A DNA stretch of 64,000 nt. Source: Ruminococcus sp. (lineage in GTDB: Bacteria > Bacillota > Clostridia > Oscillospirales > Ruminococcaceae). The stretch covers positions 19,792 through 83,791 of the forward strand of contig JAJQIB010000014.1 of the NCBI GenBank assembly GCA_021199375.1, given 5' to 3'. Numbering within the stretch: position 1 is the stretch's first letter; the number at the start of each line of letters is the position of its first letter. The notes below the pieces were generated by a model. That model searched no databases, was not told the DNA's origin, and saw only the letters and a program-made list of their open reading frames with translations. Both the position numbers and the translations under genes were made by a program. Below, in pieces: positions 1 through 8,910 of this stretch.

Positions 1-53
1 AGAGCATTCGCCTCCTAAGCGAAGAGTCGGACGTTCAAATCGTCTCAGGGACG
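1..53 (+). tRNA. tRNA-Arg (anticodon CCU), 3' part only
   Basis: The 5' acceptor and most of the D arm lie outside the window. The anticodon stem TTCGC/GCGAA (7-11 and 19-23) encloses the loop CTCCTAA, which puts CCU at 14-16. The variable loop is GAGTC. The T arm is GGACG-TTCAAAT-CGTCT (29-45). The acceptor 3' strand CAGGGAC is followed by discriminator G53, and CCA is not encoded. It should decode AGG (Arg). Confidence 0.87.
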
Positions 54-64
54 CTAATTTTTGG

Positions 65-95
65 GGCGGCACCAAAAGATAGGTGTTGCCTTTTT
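65..95 (+). terminator. Intrinsic terminator after tRNA-Arg
   Basis: GGCGGCACC (65-73) pairs with GGTGTTGCC (82-90) with two G-U pairs and is followed by five T. The T run directly abuts the AGGAGG Shine-Dalgarno sequence (96-101) of the next gene. Confidence 0.8.
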
Positions 96-108
96 AGGAG
101 GAATACAT

Positions 109-1362
109 ATGAAAAAACAAATAAGTGCTATTCTGGCTGCTTTTGTTATGCTTAGCGCAGCTTCATGTGGCTCAAGTGATGATTCCTCAAGCGTAAGCAC
201 AGATGAGAATTCATCACAGGAGGAAATTGTGGAGATTGAACAGGTCGCAGCAACGCATAAGTCTGACACCGATTTTAGCGAATATCCATCGAACACCGTT
301 GTTTCTACCGGTAATAACGCTCGTGTGAACAAGGCTGAATCGATAACCTATCGTGCATATTTTCCTGTTGAGAGCTATGGTGAGCTTGAATACAAATTCT
401 ATTTCTCAAACGAAATAGATTCAACCTATAACACGGGAATGCCCGTTCATGTAGGTGCTGAAACAGGAGAATACACAATCGAAAGCGCAAGAATAGCGGA
501 TGGTGGAACCTCAACAGATGACGAAATAACATCCTATACTGAGGTTACATTTGACGGCGAGGGCACACGAGAGGTTTCTTCAGGCGAGCAGTTTTGGTCT
601 GATGCCGTAAGCTTTAGCCTTGAGGAGGGTCACTATCTTGTGTGGGAGTGGACAATTACTGGTACGATGATACCGGCTACTAACATGTCTGACCTCACAT
701 CGACAACATCGTCTGAGGATGGCGAAACCTTTAACTACTGCAATGAAATACCTCTGCCGCAGCTTATCGGAGCTAAGCGAGATGTAACGCTAAATGTTGC
801 CGCAATTGGCGACTCGATTACACAGGGCTGTATGACCGACTTTATGGCATATGAAAGCTGGGCGATGCAGATTTCTCAAAAGCTCGGAAGTGATTATTCG
901 TTCTGGAACTGTGGACTTGGATGGGCAAGAGCAAGTGACGCTGCAACAGACGGAGATTGGCTTGAAAGAGCTTCGTCCGCTGATGTTGTTATAGTGGCAT
1001 TTGGAACTAATGATATAAGCTCGGGCGAGTACGGTGGCGATGGCGGAAACACAGCTGAAGAAATTGATGCTTATCTTCGCACCATAGTTGAGCGTCTTAA
1101 CGAAAGTGGCTGCTCTGTAGTTGTATTTAACTCACCCCCACAGGACTACGAGGGCGATACCGAGGATGTAAGAACTGAGCTTAATGAAACGCTAAAGGAT
1201 ACCTGCAATGAGCTTGGAGCCTACTATTTCGATTTTGCAAGCTATCTTTGTGATGAGGACACACCTGCCGCAGCTAAGTACGGCGGTCATCCTAATGGTG
1301 AAGCAGGCGGCATAGTATCGGATGCATTTGTAGAAGAGTTTGCAACGCTTTTAGGCATCTAA
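109..1362 (+). CDS. SGNH/GDSL-family esterase lipoprotein
   Basis: Secreted lipoprotein of about 417 residues, probably an SGNH hydrolase (carbohydrate O-deacetylase or esterase type). The signal peptide ends in a lipobox-like ...SAASC, followed by a Ser/Asp/Glu-rich linker. An N-terminal beta-rich domain (about 60-200) precedes the SGNH domain. Visible there are GDSIT (about residue 234, catalytic Ser), GTND (about 298) and a GGHPN block near the C-terminus carrying the catalytic His. The start is ATG 109, seven bases after AGGAGG (96-101); the longer frame from 61 would begin inside the tRNA terminator hairpin. No dedicated promoter is obvious, so it may depend on terminator read-through. 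The substrate is not predictable from sequence; acetylated plant polysaccharide is an inference. Confidence 0.85.
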   Translation: MKKQISAILAAFVMLSAASCGSSDDSSSVSTDENSSQEEIVEIEQVAATHKSDTDFSEYPSNTVVSTGNNARVNKAESITYRAYFPVESYGELEYKFYFSNEIDSTYNTGMPVHVGAETGEYTIESARIADGGTSTDDEITSYTEVTFDGEGTREVSSGEQFWSDAVSFSLEEGHYLVWEWTITGTMIPATNMSDLTSTTSSEDGETFNYCNEIPLPQLIGAKRDVTLNVAAIGDSITQGCMTDFMAYESWAMQISQKLGSDYSFWNCGLGWARASDAATDGDWLERASSADVVIVAFGTNDISSGEYGGDGGNTAEEIDAYLRTIVERLNESGCSVVVFNSPPQDYEGDTEDVRTELNETLKDTCNELGAYYFDFASYLCDEDTPAAAKYGGHPNGEAGGIVSDAFVEEFATLLGI

Positions 1363-1377
1363 AGAAATAAGAATAAC

Positions 1378-1413
1378 AAGAGAGGGACTTACCTTTTAAG
1401 GAGTCCCTCTCTT
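1378..1413. terminator. Bidirectional intrinsic terminator
   Basis: A perfect 12-bp stem, AAGAGAGGGACT (1378-1389) with AGTCCCTCTCTT (1402-1413), lies between two convergent genes with A/T-rich flanks on both sides. Confidence 0.85.
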
Positions 1414-1428
1414 AAATTTGCTTTTATG

Positions 1429-2283
1429 CTATTCATCAGTGCTATCGGTGCTGTCAGCAGTATTCTCCTCGCTTGAGTCCTCAGAGGAATCCTCATCGTC
1501 CTCTCCGGAGCTGTACTGGTCGGGATCCTCGATTTCCATATCGGTGGTGATAACACCTGCATTGTATTCCATATTAAACATTTTCCAGTGTCTTCCGACC
1601 TTGCCGACGTAGCAGTCCATACGATAGGTATCGCTGCCAAGTGAGCCGCTGAAGGTGACATCTACTGAAACTATATTTGCATCACTTATGTCGGGAGTTA
1701 CACCATAAGCCTCCTCATAGCCATCAAAGCTGTATTCGGTAATGGTGTCGATATCGACAATCTCGTACTCAAGAGTGAAGTCATCGCCGTATTCCTCAGC
1801 AAAATCAGCATTAAATGCTTCCATATATTCATCCTTGGTATATCCCGTCTGCTCGAGGTCATCCTTATAGTCAGCCTTCATTTCCTTTGGAAAGCATGAA
1901 ACATAATCGTCAAAATCTCGCTCGTTTATTGCATCAAAGTACTTTATAACCACATCGGTGCTGTCCTCGCTAAAGCCTATGACACCCGAACCGAACAGTG
2001 TGCCGAAAACAAGCACCGCTACAGCGATGATTACGATTATAAGCAGCCGTATTTGCTTGGGATCACGCTTCTTTTTCTTGCCGTTCCTTCGTCTTTCAAG
2101 CTCTTTAGCCTTAAGCTCGGCATAGTATGCCTCTTTTTGCTCAGGAGTCATAAACCTCACAGGAGTTGTGGTTTTTTTGTATTTCTCCGTGGATTTTACC
2201 TTTAGATTTGGATTTCCGTATCCGCAATGCTCACAGAAATCGCCGGTATACTCCTTGCCGCATGATTTACAGATTTTTGCCAT
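1429..2283 (-). CDS. Zinc-ribbon single-pass membrane protein, function unknown
   Basis: 284 residues. The N-terminus has a short zinc ribbon with CKSC and CEHC (residues 5-20). A Lys/Arg-rich juxtamembrane segment and one transmembrane helix (about 79-98) follow. The extracellular domain is a small alpha/beta fold resembling DUF4878/NTF2-like lipoprotein domains (residues 105-250), and the tail is very acidic and Ser-rich. The zinc ribbon should be cytoplasmic. ATG 2283 is preferred because AAAGGA sits upstream at good spacing, whereas an in-frame TTG six bases earlier does not fit. I cannot assign a function; zinc-ribbon membrane proteins of this layout are common in Clostridia. The convergent 3' end shares the terminator at 1378-1413. 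Confidence 0.75.
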   Translation of the reverse strand: MAKICKSCGKEYTGDFCEHCGYGNPNLKVKSTEKYKKTTTPVRFMTPEQKEAYYAELKAKELERRRNGKKKKRDPKQIRLLIIVIIAVAVLVFGTLFGSGVIGFSEDSTDVVIKYFDAINERDFDDYVSCFPKEMKADYKDDLEQTGYTKDEYMEAFNADFAEEYGDDFTLEYEIVDIDTITEYSFDGYEEAYGVTPDISDANIVSVDVTFSGSLGSDTYRMDCYVGKVGRHWKMFNMEYNAGVITTDMEIEDPDQYSSGEDDEDSSEDSSEENTADSTDSTDE

Positions 2284-2313
2284 GAACAAATCCTTTCGAT
2301 TCTTTTAAGTAAA

Positions 2314-2347
2314 GGCAATACTTCAGTAAGAAAAGTGAAGTATTGCC
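2314..2347 (-). terminator. Intrinsic terminator of the CheY/CheX-like operon
   Basis: An 11-bp perfect stem, GGCAATACTTC (2314-2324) with GAAGTATTGCC (2337-2347). On the minus strand it is followed by TTTACTTAAAA. It separates the chemotaxis-like pair from the zinc-ribbon gene. Confidence 0.7.
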
Positions 2348-2368
2348 CCTAATTTGTCTATGTTTTTA

Positions 2369-3250
2369 TCAGAACGCTACAATAAACTCAATTTCTCCGA
2401 AGGTGAACTGTACCGGAATTGAGAAGGACTCTTTTCCGGGATCTAGCTTTCCGTCGGTGACAAATGTCAGAGGTGTGAGTGTGATCTCGGTTCCTGTTTC
2501 GTTCGACTCATTAACTGCATAAAGTCCATTGCAAACGCTTAGAAATTCGCCAACGCAGGCATCGTCAAATTCGTCTGCTTCAAAATAAGCATCCTTGCCG
2601 AAGCGCTTAGCAAAGGCACGGTAATCGCTCTTTGATGCACAAATTCCGGTAAATCCAGTGTAAGCTCCGCCTATAGACTGTGAAACGCCCTTTTGTGCCG
2701 TAACGCTTTTTCTTATAGCGGCTTCAAGGGGAGTGAAGTCGTCGCCGACAAATCTTACAAGGCTCTTGTAAAGAAGTGAAACGTAATTTGTGTAAAGCTT
2801 AGCGTTTTGTGTAGTGCTAAAATGATAGAATTCGCTGACCAAATCAGCAAGCTTTTCATTTTGGTCGCCTGAGATTTCATCATCGGTCAGGGAAAGGGAT
2901 GCTTTATAAGAGTTAATAGCCGATTCAAATTCAGCATTTGTAAGAGCTCCATTGTTTACAAGAGTTTGACCTAGCAGAAGATAATCAGTAGGCTGCTTAT
3001 GCAGCAAATCCTCAACGTCTGTGGGCTTTAAAAAGCCCATTTCTACAGCAAGATCTCCGAAAAGCTTGTCTACGGTTTGCTGTGTAACGTTTACCTGCTC
3101 GACCTGCTCTGCGGTCATAAGACCATCATTTATTGCAAGCACACCAAGGCGCAGGCGTGTGTTTTTCTTTTCGTCAAGTGCTGCAGCAAGCTGCTCTCTT
3201 GTTACCATGCCATTATTTAAAAGGAATCCGCCAAAAAATTGTGAAAACAT
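2369..3250 (-). CDS. CheX-like protein with N-terminal GspE/MshEN-like repeats
   Basis: 293 residues, directly downstream of a CheY-like gene with one base between them, so the two are probably translationally coupled. The first 120 residues hold two helical repeats of the pattern L-G-x-L-L-x-x-G-x-[ILM]-T-x-x-[EQ]-[LV], as in the N-terminal MshEN region of type II secretion/pilus ATPases and related c-di-GMP-binding modules. The C-terminal part (about 150-293) resembles the CheX/CheC class. Its signature helix reads GEFLSVCNG where CheX normally has E-x-x-N, so the phosphatase Asn appears replaced by Ser. A role in dephosphorylating or sensing the neighbouring response regulator is inference; no CheA or flagellar gene is visible. 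Confidence 0.6.
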   Translation of the reverse strand: MFSQFFGGFLLNNGMVTREQLAAALDEKKNTRLRLGVLAINDGLMTAEQVEQVNVTQQTVDKLFGDLAVEMGFLKPTDVEDLLHKQPTDYLLLGQTLVNNGALTNAEFESAINSYKASLSLTDDEISGDQNEKLADLVSEFYHFSTTQNAKLYTNYVSLLYKSLVRFVGDDFTPLEAAIRKSVTAQKGVSQSIGGAYTGFTGICASKSDYRAFAKRFGKDAYFEADEFDDACVGEFLSVCNGLYAVNESNETGTEITLTPLTFVTDGKLDPGKESFSIPVQFTFGEIEFIVAF

Positions 3251-3251
3251 T

Positions 3252-3632
3252 TTAGATTACCCCCTCAGCGATATTCTCAAGAGTCTTTTGAACCTGTTCG
3301 TTAGTAATAGGCTTTTGCAAAAAGTCGGTAGCGCCTGCCTTTATTGCATCCTTAAGATAGCTTTGTGTGCCGACAGATGAAGCCATTATAACCTTTGCAC
3401 CATCGTTTATCTCTTTGATTTTCTTAAGTGCATCAATTCCGGTTACTACAGGCATAACGATATCCATAAACACAACATCGGGATTATTTTCACTATACTG
3501 ATCTATAGCCTGCTGACCGTCTGCAGCCTCGTAAATGTTCTTGATACCAAGAGTAGCCAAAAACATACAAAGACTTTTTCGTGCAAACATGGAATCATCG
3601 CATACCAGCACAGACATATCCTCAATTTTCAT
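3252..3632 (-). CDS. CheY-like stand-alone response regulator
   Basis: 126 residues, a single receiver domain with no output domain. The full active site is visible: acidic pair D12/D13, phosphoacceptor D57 (in MDIVMP), S85 in the Thr/Ser position and K107 in the QKP motif. It has its own promoter (3677-3705) and is co-transcribed with the CheX-like gene immediately downstream. No histidine kinase is linked in the window, so it may be served by a distant kinase or couple to c-di-GMP or motility-like signalling. The family assignment is secure and the pathway is not. Confidence 0.88.
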   Translation of the reverse strand: MKIEDMSVLVCDDSMFARKSLCMFLATLGIKNIYEAADGQQAIDQYSENNPDVVFMDIVMPVVTGIDALKKIKEINDGAKVIMASSVGTQSYLKDAIKAGATDFLQKPITNEQVQKTLENIAEGVI

Positions 3633-3676
3633 ATAAATAACCTGCCTTTCAAGTATTCTTTCAGTATTACCTTTTC

Positions 3677-3705
3677 ATTATACCATATTTCTCATTAAAA
3701 TGCAA
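3677..3705 (-). promoter_or_regulatory. Sigma-A promoter of the CheY/CheX-like operon
   Basis: On the minus strand: -35 TTGCAT (3700-3705), 17-bp spacer, -10 TATAAT (3677-3682). Confidence 0.7.
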
Positions 3706-3844
3706 GTCCCATTTGTGTAAATTTTATGGTGATAATGCACAATTTTTTTCGATATCTTTTAAAAGCTTTAAATTTCCCTCATGTTCATGTGCTGTTAATA
3801 CTTTTGATGTATACTAGGCTTAATGATAAAATGGAGGTCGGATT

Positions 3845-4747
3845 ATGATTTACACAGTAACCTTTAATCCCGCAATTGACTATGTAGTTAAGCTCGACAC
3901 GCTTAAGAGCGGTGAGGTAAATCGAATGAACAGTGAGCAGATTTTCTTTGGCGGCAAGGGAATAAATGTGTCGCTTGTTCTAGCTCAGCTCGGGCTTTCA
4001 TCAAAAGCCTTGGGATTCACCGCAGGCTTTACAGGAGGGGCTATAGAGGACGGGCTAAAAAAGCAAGGCATTGATACCGACTTTGTGCATTTAGACAGTG
4101 GATTTTCACGCATAAACGTCAAGATAAAATCAGATGAGGAAACTGAGCTAAACGGAAACGGACCTGATATACCTCAGGACAAAATTGATGAGCTTTTTTC
4201 AAGGCTTGCTGACTTAGGAGGTGCAGATACACTTGTACTTGCTGGAAGTATACCTAAGAGCCTGCCGGATGATATCTACGAGAGGATAATGGCAGATCTA
4301 AGCGATAGGAGCATACGCTTTGTTGTGGATGCTTCAAAGGATTTGCTTTTAAATGTGCTTAAATACAAGCCCTTTTTGATTAAGCCTAATAGCTTTGAGC
4401 TAAGCGAGATTTTTGGCAGAGAGCTTATGACAGAAAATGAGATTGTCGAATGTGCGTACAAGCTAAAGGAAATGGGTGCGCAGAATGTGCTGGTGTCTAT
4501 GGCGGGCGATGGAGCGCTTTTAGTTGATGAAGGCTCAAAGCTGCATAAATGCTCAGCTTGTAAGGGCAAGGTGAAAAACTCGGTCGGAGCAGGGGATTCG
4601 ATGGTGGCAGGCTTTATTGCAGGATGTGCAGATGGCGACTATGACTATGCACTAAAGCTTGGTACCGCTTGTGGCGGAGCGACAGCCTTTTCCGATGGAC
4701 TCGCTCAAAGTGAGGATATTTTCAGACTGATTAAACAGCTTAGATAA
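3845..4747 (+). CDS. fruK: 1-phosphofructokinase-type PfkB sugar kinase
   Basis: 300 residues, usual length for FruK/LacC. It phosphorylates a sugar phosphate (fructose 1-phosphate or tagatose 6-phosphate) with ATP in the cytoplasm. The opening MIYTVTFNPAIDY is typical of FruK/LacC. PfkB signature 1 is GGKGINVS (about residue 36) and signature 2 is VGAGDSMVAGF (about 246-256) with the catalytic Asp. Start ATG 3845 has GGAGGT (3832-3837) upstream. No PTS transporter, DeoR-type regulator or second glycolytic gene is linked, so the true substrate (F1P, F6P or T6P) is open and the symbol is provisional. Confidence 0.83.
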   Translation: MIYTVTFNPAIDYVVKLDTLKSGEVNRMNSEQIFFGGKGINVSLVLAQLGLSSKALGFTAGFTGGAIEDGLKKQGIDTDFVHLDSGFSRINVKIKSDEETELNGNGPDIPQDKIDELFSRLADLGGADTLVLAGSIPKSLPDDIYERIMADLSDRSIRFVVDASKDLLLNVLKYKPFLIKPNSFELSEIFGRELMTENEIVECAYKLKEMGAQNVLVSMAGDGALLVDEGSKLHKCSACKGKVKNSVGAGDSMVAGFIAGCADGDYDYALKLGTACGGATAFSDGLAQSEDIFRLIKQLR

Positions 4748-4766
4748 AAACTATCCTTTTGTCTAG

Positions 4767-4795
4767 TTGACACCGAATAGATATTTTGTTAAAAT
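4767..4795 (+). promoter_or_regulatory. Sigma-A promoter of the 5'-nucleotidase gene
   Basis: -35 TTGACA (4767-4772), 17-bp spacer, -10 TAAAAT (4790-4795), 44 bases before the start codon at 4840. Confidence 0.85.
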
Positions 4796-4839
4796 AAATT
4801 TGTAAGTTAAAAGCAATTATCTATTTTGGAGGAGAAAAA

Positions 4840-7002
4840 ATGTTTGAAAAGAAAATTAAAGCAGTATGTGCTACAATGGCAGCTACAGTAATGGTGTCGT
4901 CGCTTAGCTTTACAGCGTTTGGATTAAGCGCAAATGCTGAGTATAAGGGTGTGAAAATACTCTACACAAATGATGTTCACAATGCGTACGAACAGAATTT
5001 AGAGGATGGCACAATAGGCTACGCTGCTGCGGCTCAGTACAAAAAGGATCTTGAAGCAGATGGCTGGGATGTAATTTTAGTAGATGCTGGCGATGCAATC
5101 CAGGGTGGACTAATCGGTACTCTCTCAAAGGGAAGCTATATAGTTGACATTATGGGACAGACTGGCTATTCGCTTGCTGTCCCAGGAAACCATGAGTTTG
5201 ACTTTGGTATGGAAAATTTCTTAAGCCTTGCCGAAGGTGCGGATTATGAATATATCTGCTGTAATTTTATGGATTTAAGAACCAATGAAACTGTATTTGA
5301 GCCCTATGAAATTGTTACGCTCGATGGAATGGATATAGCATTTGTCGGAATTGACACACCTGAGGCTATAACAAAGTCTACTCCTGCATATTTCAAGGAC
5401 GAGGACGGAAGCTATATTTACGGATTTTGTCAGGGAAATGACGGACAAAATTTATATGATGCTGTTCAGGACGCAGTAGATGATGCTATTGAAGAGGGCG
5501 CAGACTATGTAGTTGCAATAGGTCACACCGGCACCGACACCGCCGCAAGCTCTCCTTATACATCTATTGACATTATAGAGAATACTACAGATATTGACAG
5601 CTACATTGACGCTCATTCTCATACAGTGCTTGAGGGCGAGACCTATAACAACAAGGATGGCGAAGATGTGCTTTTAACATCGACCGGCTCATATTTTCAA
5701 AGCTTGGGCGAGATGACGATTACGTCAAATGGCGAGCTTTCGTCCTCATTAGTTCTTGGAATAACCGAACAGGATCCTGAAACGCTTAGCTATGTAAACT
5801 CGATTACAGCAAGCTTTGAGGAGCTAAAGAATACTGTGGTGGCATCAAGTGAGGTTAAGCTTGTTACAAATGATCCTAATGATGAGGATTCTTTTTGGAT
5901 GGTTAGAAATCAGGAAACTAATTTAGGAGATCTATGTGCAGACGCTTATCGCATTATGCTCGGTGCTGACATAGGTATTATAAATGGTGGAAATATAAGA
6001 GCAGAGATTGATGTTGGCGATGTCACATACGAGGATATAATAGATGTTAGCCCTTATGGTAACACGCTATGTGTGGTAGAGGCTACCGGACAGCAAATTC
6101 TGGATGCACTTGAGATGGGTGCAATGGTTGCAGGTGAGGATAACAGCGGAGGCTTTTGGCAGGTCTCGGGTCTTACATATGAAATTGACACAAGAATTGA
6201 GTCGTCAGTAGTTAAGGACGATGAGGGAATGTTTGTTAAGGTTACAGGCGATTACAGAGTAAGAAATGTGTATGTAGGTGATGAGCCGCTTGAGCTAGAC
6301 AAGACCTACACGCTTGCATCTCATAACTACCTTTTAAAGCAACAGGGCGATGGATTTAACATGTTTGATGGCTCAAGCATTATTCAGGATGAGGTTATGA
6401 TTGATAATCAGGCGCTAATTGACTATATTACAGACTATCTTGGCGGCACAATATCTGCAAACAGCATCTATTCAAGTCCCTATGGTGAGGGCAGAATAAG
6501 GGTTATCACTGACGAGCTAAGCGCTACCTGCACCGAGGATGGTTATGTTGAGTATATTCAGGGTGCAAGCACTGTAAGACAAACGCTCGAGGCAGCAGGT
6601 CACAGCTTTGGCGAGTGGGAAATCACGACAGAAGCTAGTGTAGGCGTTGAAGGCGAGATGACAAGAACCTGTACCGAATGCGGATACACCGAAACGCAAA
6701 TAATTGCAGCACTTGAGGATGACTCATCAAGTGAGCAGGCATCGTCGAGCAGTGAAGCTTCTAGTGAGGATGAGTCGAGTGATGCTTCATCCGACACGGA
6801 CTCGTCATCATCATCTGAGGCGTCGTCTGAAGAATTCGATACCTCCTCGGATCTGTCTTCATCCACATCCTCAGCCGATACTTACAGTGAATCTTCAGCC
6901 GATAGCTACAGTGACAGCAATCCTATGACAGGAGCGGCATTGCCTGCGGCAGCTGTTGTTTTGGCACTTGGGGTTCTTGCAATTTACAGAAAGCAGAGAT
7001 GA
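4840..7002 (+). CDS. Wall-anchored 5'-nucleotidase/2',3'-cyclic phosphodiesterase
   Basis: 720 residues with signal peptide. The N-terminal metallophosphatase domain shows TNDVHN (near residue 44), GDAIQGG and PGNHEFDFG. The C-terminal 5'-nucleotidase domain (about 350-560) contains GGNIRAEID and the substrate-binding LLKQQGDGFNMF region. It should hydrolyse extracellular nucleotides to nucleosides for salvage. After the enzyme comes one Cys-pair module (about 570-630, CTECGYTET) like the repeats of the LRR protein at 18516. A Ser/Asp/Glu linker and the tail NPMTG, a hydrophobic helix and YRKQR follow: a sortase-type signal with N instead of L. AGGAG and a near-consensus promoter precede the gene. 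Confidence 0.88.
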   Translation: MFEKKIKAVCATMAATVMVSSLSFTAFGLSANAEYKGVKILYTNDVHNAYEQNLEDGTIGYAAAAQYKKDLEADGWDVILVDAGDAIQGGLIGTLSKGSYIVDIMGQTGYSLAVPGNHEFDFGMENFLSLAEGADYEYICCNFMDLRTNETVFEPYEIVTLDGMDIAFVGIDTPEAITKSTPAYFKDEDGSYIYGFCQGNDGQNLYDAVQDAVDDAIEEGADYVVAIGHTGTDTAASSPYTSIDIIENTTDIDSYIDAHSHTVLEGETYNNKDGEDVLLTSTGSYFQSLGEMTITSNGELSSSLVLGITEQDPETLSYVNSITASFEELKNTVVASSEVKLVTNDPNDEDSFWMVRNQETNLGDLCADAYRIMLGADIGIINGGNIRAEIDVGDVTYEDIIDVSPYGNTLCVVEATGQQILDALEMGAMVAGEDNSGGFWQVSGLTYEIDTRIESSVVKDDEGMFVKVTGDYRVRNVYVGDEPLELDKTYTLASHNYLLKQQGDGFNMFDGSSIIQDEVMIDNQALIDYITDYLGGTISANSIYSSPYGEGRIRVITDELSATCTEDGYVEYIQGASTVRQTLEAAGHSFGEWEITTEASVGVEGEMTRTCTECGYTETQIIAALEDDSSSEQASSSSEASSEDESSDASSDTDSSSSSEASSEEFDTSSDLSSSTSSADTYSESSADSYSDSNPMTGAALPAAAVVLALGVLAIYRKQR

Positions 7003-7102
7003 TCGGATTCACTTACAAAAACCGCTGATATTGTAAAGATTCGCACAAGCCTAAAGCTTTGCTTTGACGCATTTTTATTTACTTAAAATATTACAGATTT
7101 GC

Positions 7103-7131
7103 TTGACAAATTAGTGTTTGCGTGATATAAT
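7103..7131 (+). promoter_or_regulatory. Consensus sigma-A promoter of the B-repeat protein gene
   Basis: Perfect TTGACA (7103-7108), 17-bp spacer, perfect TATAAT (7126-7131). The leader is about 55 nt. Confidence 0.92.
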
Positions 7132-7193
7132 GTACTAAATCGAAAGCAGTAACAATTTGTACGTTTGTGCAAACCCAAATTGGAGGGATAAAA

Positions 7194-8891
7194 ATGCTAA
7201 AGAAACGTATAGCTACATTGGCGGCAGCGGCGATGATTGCTGTCACAGCGTTCGCCGGCGTGCTTCCTACAGGATTACAGGTGGATACGTCGATCACTGC
7301 ATCTGCAGCCTCGACGGTAAAAATGAAGGTTACTCTCGATGCTAACGGAGGAAGCTGCTCTAAAAGCAAGATCACAGTGACCTACGGCAAAAAATACGGC
7401 ACATTACCTACACCTACAAGAAGCGGATACAATTTTGTGGGATGGTATAATTCAAGCGGAAGTAAGGTAACAGCGTCTACGGTTGTAAATAAAAAGGTTA
7501 ATCATACGCTCACTGCAAAGTGGGAGGAGTGGCCAACGAGCGTCACACTTACCTTTGACGCTAATGGCGGAAATATTACTACCACATCAAAAACATACTA
7601 TTCGGGTAAGATAATAGGTGCTCTTCCTGTGGTTCGCATGCCCGGTTATACCTTTAAAGGCTGGTATACTAAAAAAACCGGAGGCACAAGGGTAAGCTAT
7701 AGTACAGTTTTAAATGTTGTAAAAGACAGAACCTTTTATGCTCACTACGCTGTTGCATCCTTTGCTACACTTAAATACAGCTTTGAGAATACATATGAGG
7801 GCTTTGGCTACTCTAGGATGTACCGAATACCATATGAAAGATACAGCTATATGTTCTCTGCTCAGTATGCAAGATTTGTCTATGATGCTGTAGGAATGAC
7901 AGCTTGGGGAGGAAATTGCTATGGCATGAGTACGACCTCAGCATTATTTAATACTTGTAAAGTAAAGGTTCAGTCGTTTAACAAGAAAAAGTACTTCATT
8001 AAAGGTCTTTCTCTAACTGATGAAAGCTCTACCTATGGTATAACCGTGAATGAGTTTATTGAAAGCATGCAGGTGGCTCAATATGCTCCCAGCCTTCAGG
8101 ATGCTTTTGAAGAACATTTGGAGGATTATTCAACGCTTGTGAGCAAGGTAAAGGCGTGTCATAGTGGTACCGGTCAGCCGGTTGTTATGGGTTTGATTGA
8201 AGGAAATACAGGTCATGCAGTTTTAGCATATAGGTGGAAAAAGATAAGCTCGACAGAAGAGAGAATCTACATATATGACTGCAATGATAACAGCAGTGCT
8301 AAGTATATCACGCTATATAAGAGTAATGGCAGCTACACAGGCTTTGAATATGATAGCTACACATCATTTACATGGTACTCCTTCTCTGAAATCTACAGCG
8401 TTTGGACAAACAGAGGAACAACTGCTAACGGTACGATTTCCTCACTTTCTGTAAGCGTTGATAATGCAAGGATTTATGACGAAAACGGAACACTTTGCGC
8501 TGTTATTTCAGATGGCGAGTTTACATCCTATGATGATGATGTTTATCAGACCATTTCGTTTGATGTATCGCTTACATCCACGCTGATATGTCTTCCTGAA
8601 GGCGATTATACTGTAGTAAATACAGAGGACGAGGATATGAGTGTTGCAATGTACGCTGATGGTACGACCTGTTCGGCTCAGTCGGATGCAGATGCAATAA
8701 CACTTTCGGTTGATGCTGAGACAGTAACGGTTTACGATGAGGACTCAGCGGACTATGAGATTACGCTGTATACATCAAGCGGCGATGTGACAGTTAGCGG
8801 CAGTACAGATAGCGGCACCTATGAGGTGTCTGAAGACAAAATAACAGAAATCACAGATGATGAGTCTCAGCTAAGCGAGCTTGTCGGATAA
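7194..8891 (+). CDS. Secreted B-repeat protein with papain-like C-H-D domain
   Basis: About 565 residues with a signal peptide ending near ITASAA. Two InlB B-repeat (Flg_new) modules follow (about 40-180), each carrying DANGG and GWY motifs. The central domain has a candidate cysteine-peptidase triad: NCYGMS (Cys about residue 241), GHAVLAY (His about 340) and YDCND (Asp about 361). The C-terminal 150 residues are beta-rich and acidic with no sortase or dockerin signal. The start is ATG 7194 after GGAGGG (7182-7187), not the upstream CAA-rich extension. A protease or transpeptidase role is inferred from the triad only. A terminator follows at 8911. Confidence 0.75.
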   Translation: MLKKRIATLAAAAMIAVTAFAGVLPTGLQVDTSITASAASTVKMKVTLDANGGSCSKSKITVTYGKKYGTLPTPTRSGYNFVGWYNSSGSKVTASTVVNKKVNHTLTAKWEEWPTSVTLTFDANGGNITTTSKTYYSGKIIGALPVVRMPGYTFKGWYTKKTGGTRVSYSTVLNVVKDRTFYAHYAVASFATLKYSFENTYEGFGYSRMYRIPYERYSYMFSAQYARFVYDAVGMTAWGGNCYGMSTTSALFNTCKVKVQSFNKKKYFIKGLSLTDESSTYGITVNEFIESMQVAQYAPSLQDAFEEHLEDYSTLVSKVKACHSGTGQPVVMGLIEGNTGHAVLAYRWKKISSTEERIYIYDCNDNSSAKYITLYKSNGSYTGFEYDSYTSFTWYSFSEIYSVWTNRGTTANGTISSLSVSVDNARIYDENGTLCAVISDGEFTSYDDDVYQTISFDVSLTSTLICLPEGDYTVVNTEDEDMSVAMYADGTTCSAQSDADAITLSVDAETVTVYDEDSADYEITLYTSSGDVTVSGSTDSGTYEVSEDKITEITDDESQLSELVG

Positions 8892-8910
8892 CCCCAAGGC
8901 GATAATTTAA

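Noticed and set aside
6600..6866. Ser/Asp-rich open frame opposite the nucleotidase stalk
   Set aside because: Antisense shadow of the Ser-rich linker; no ribosome site.
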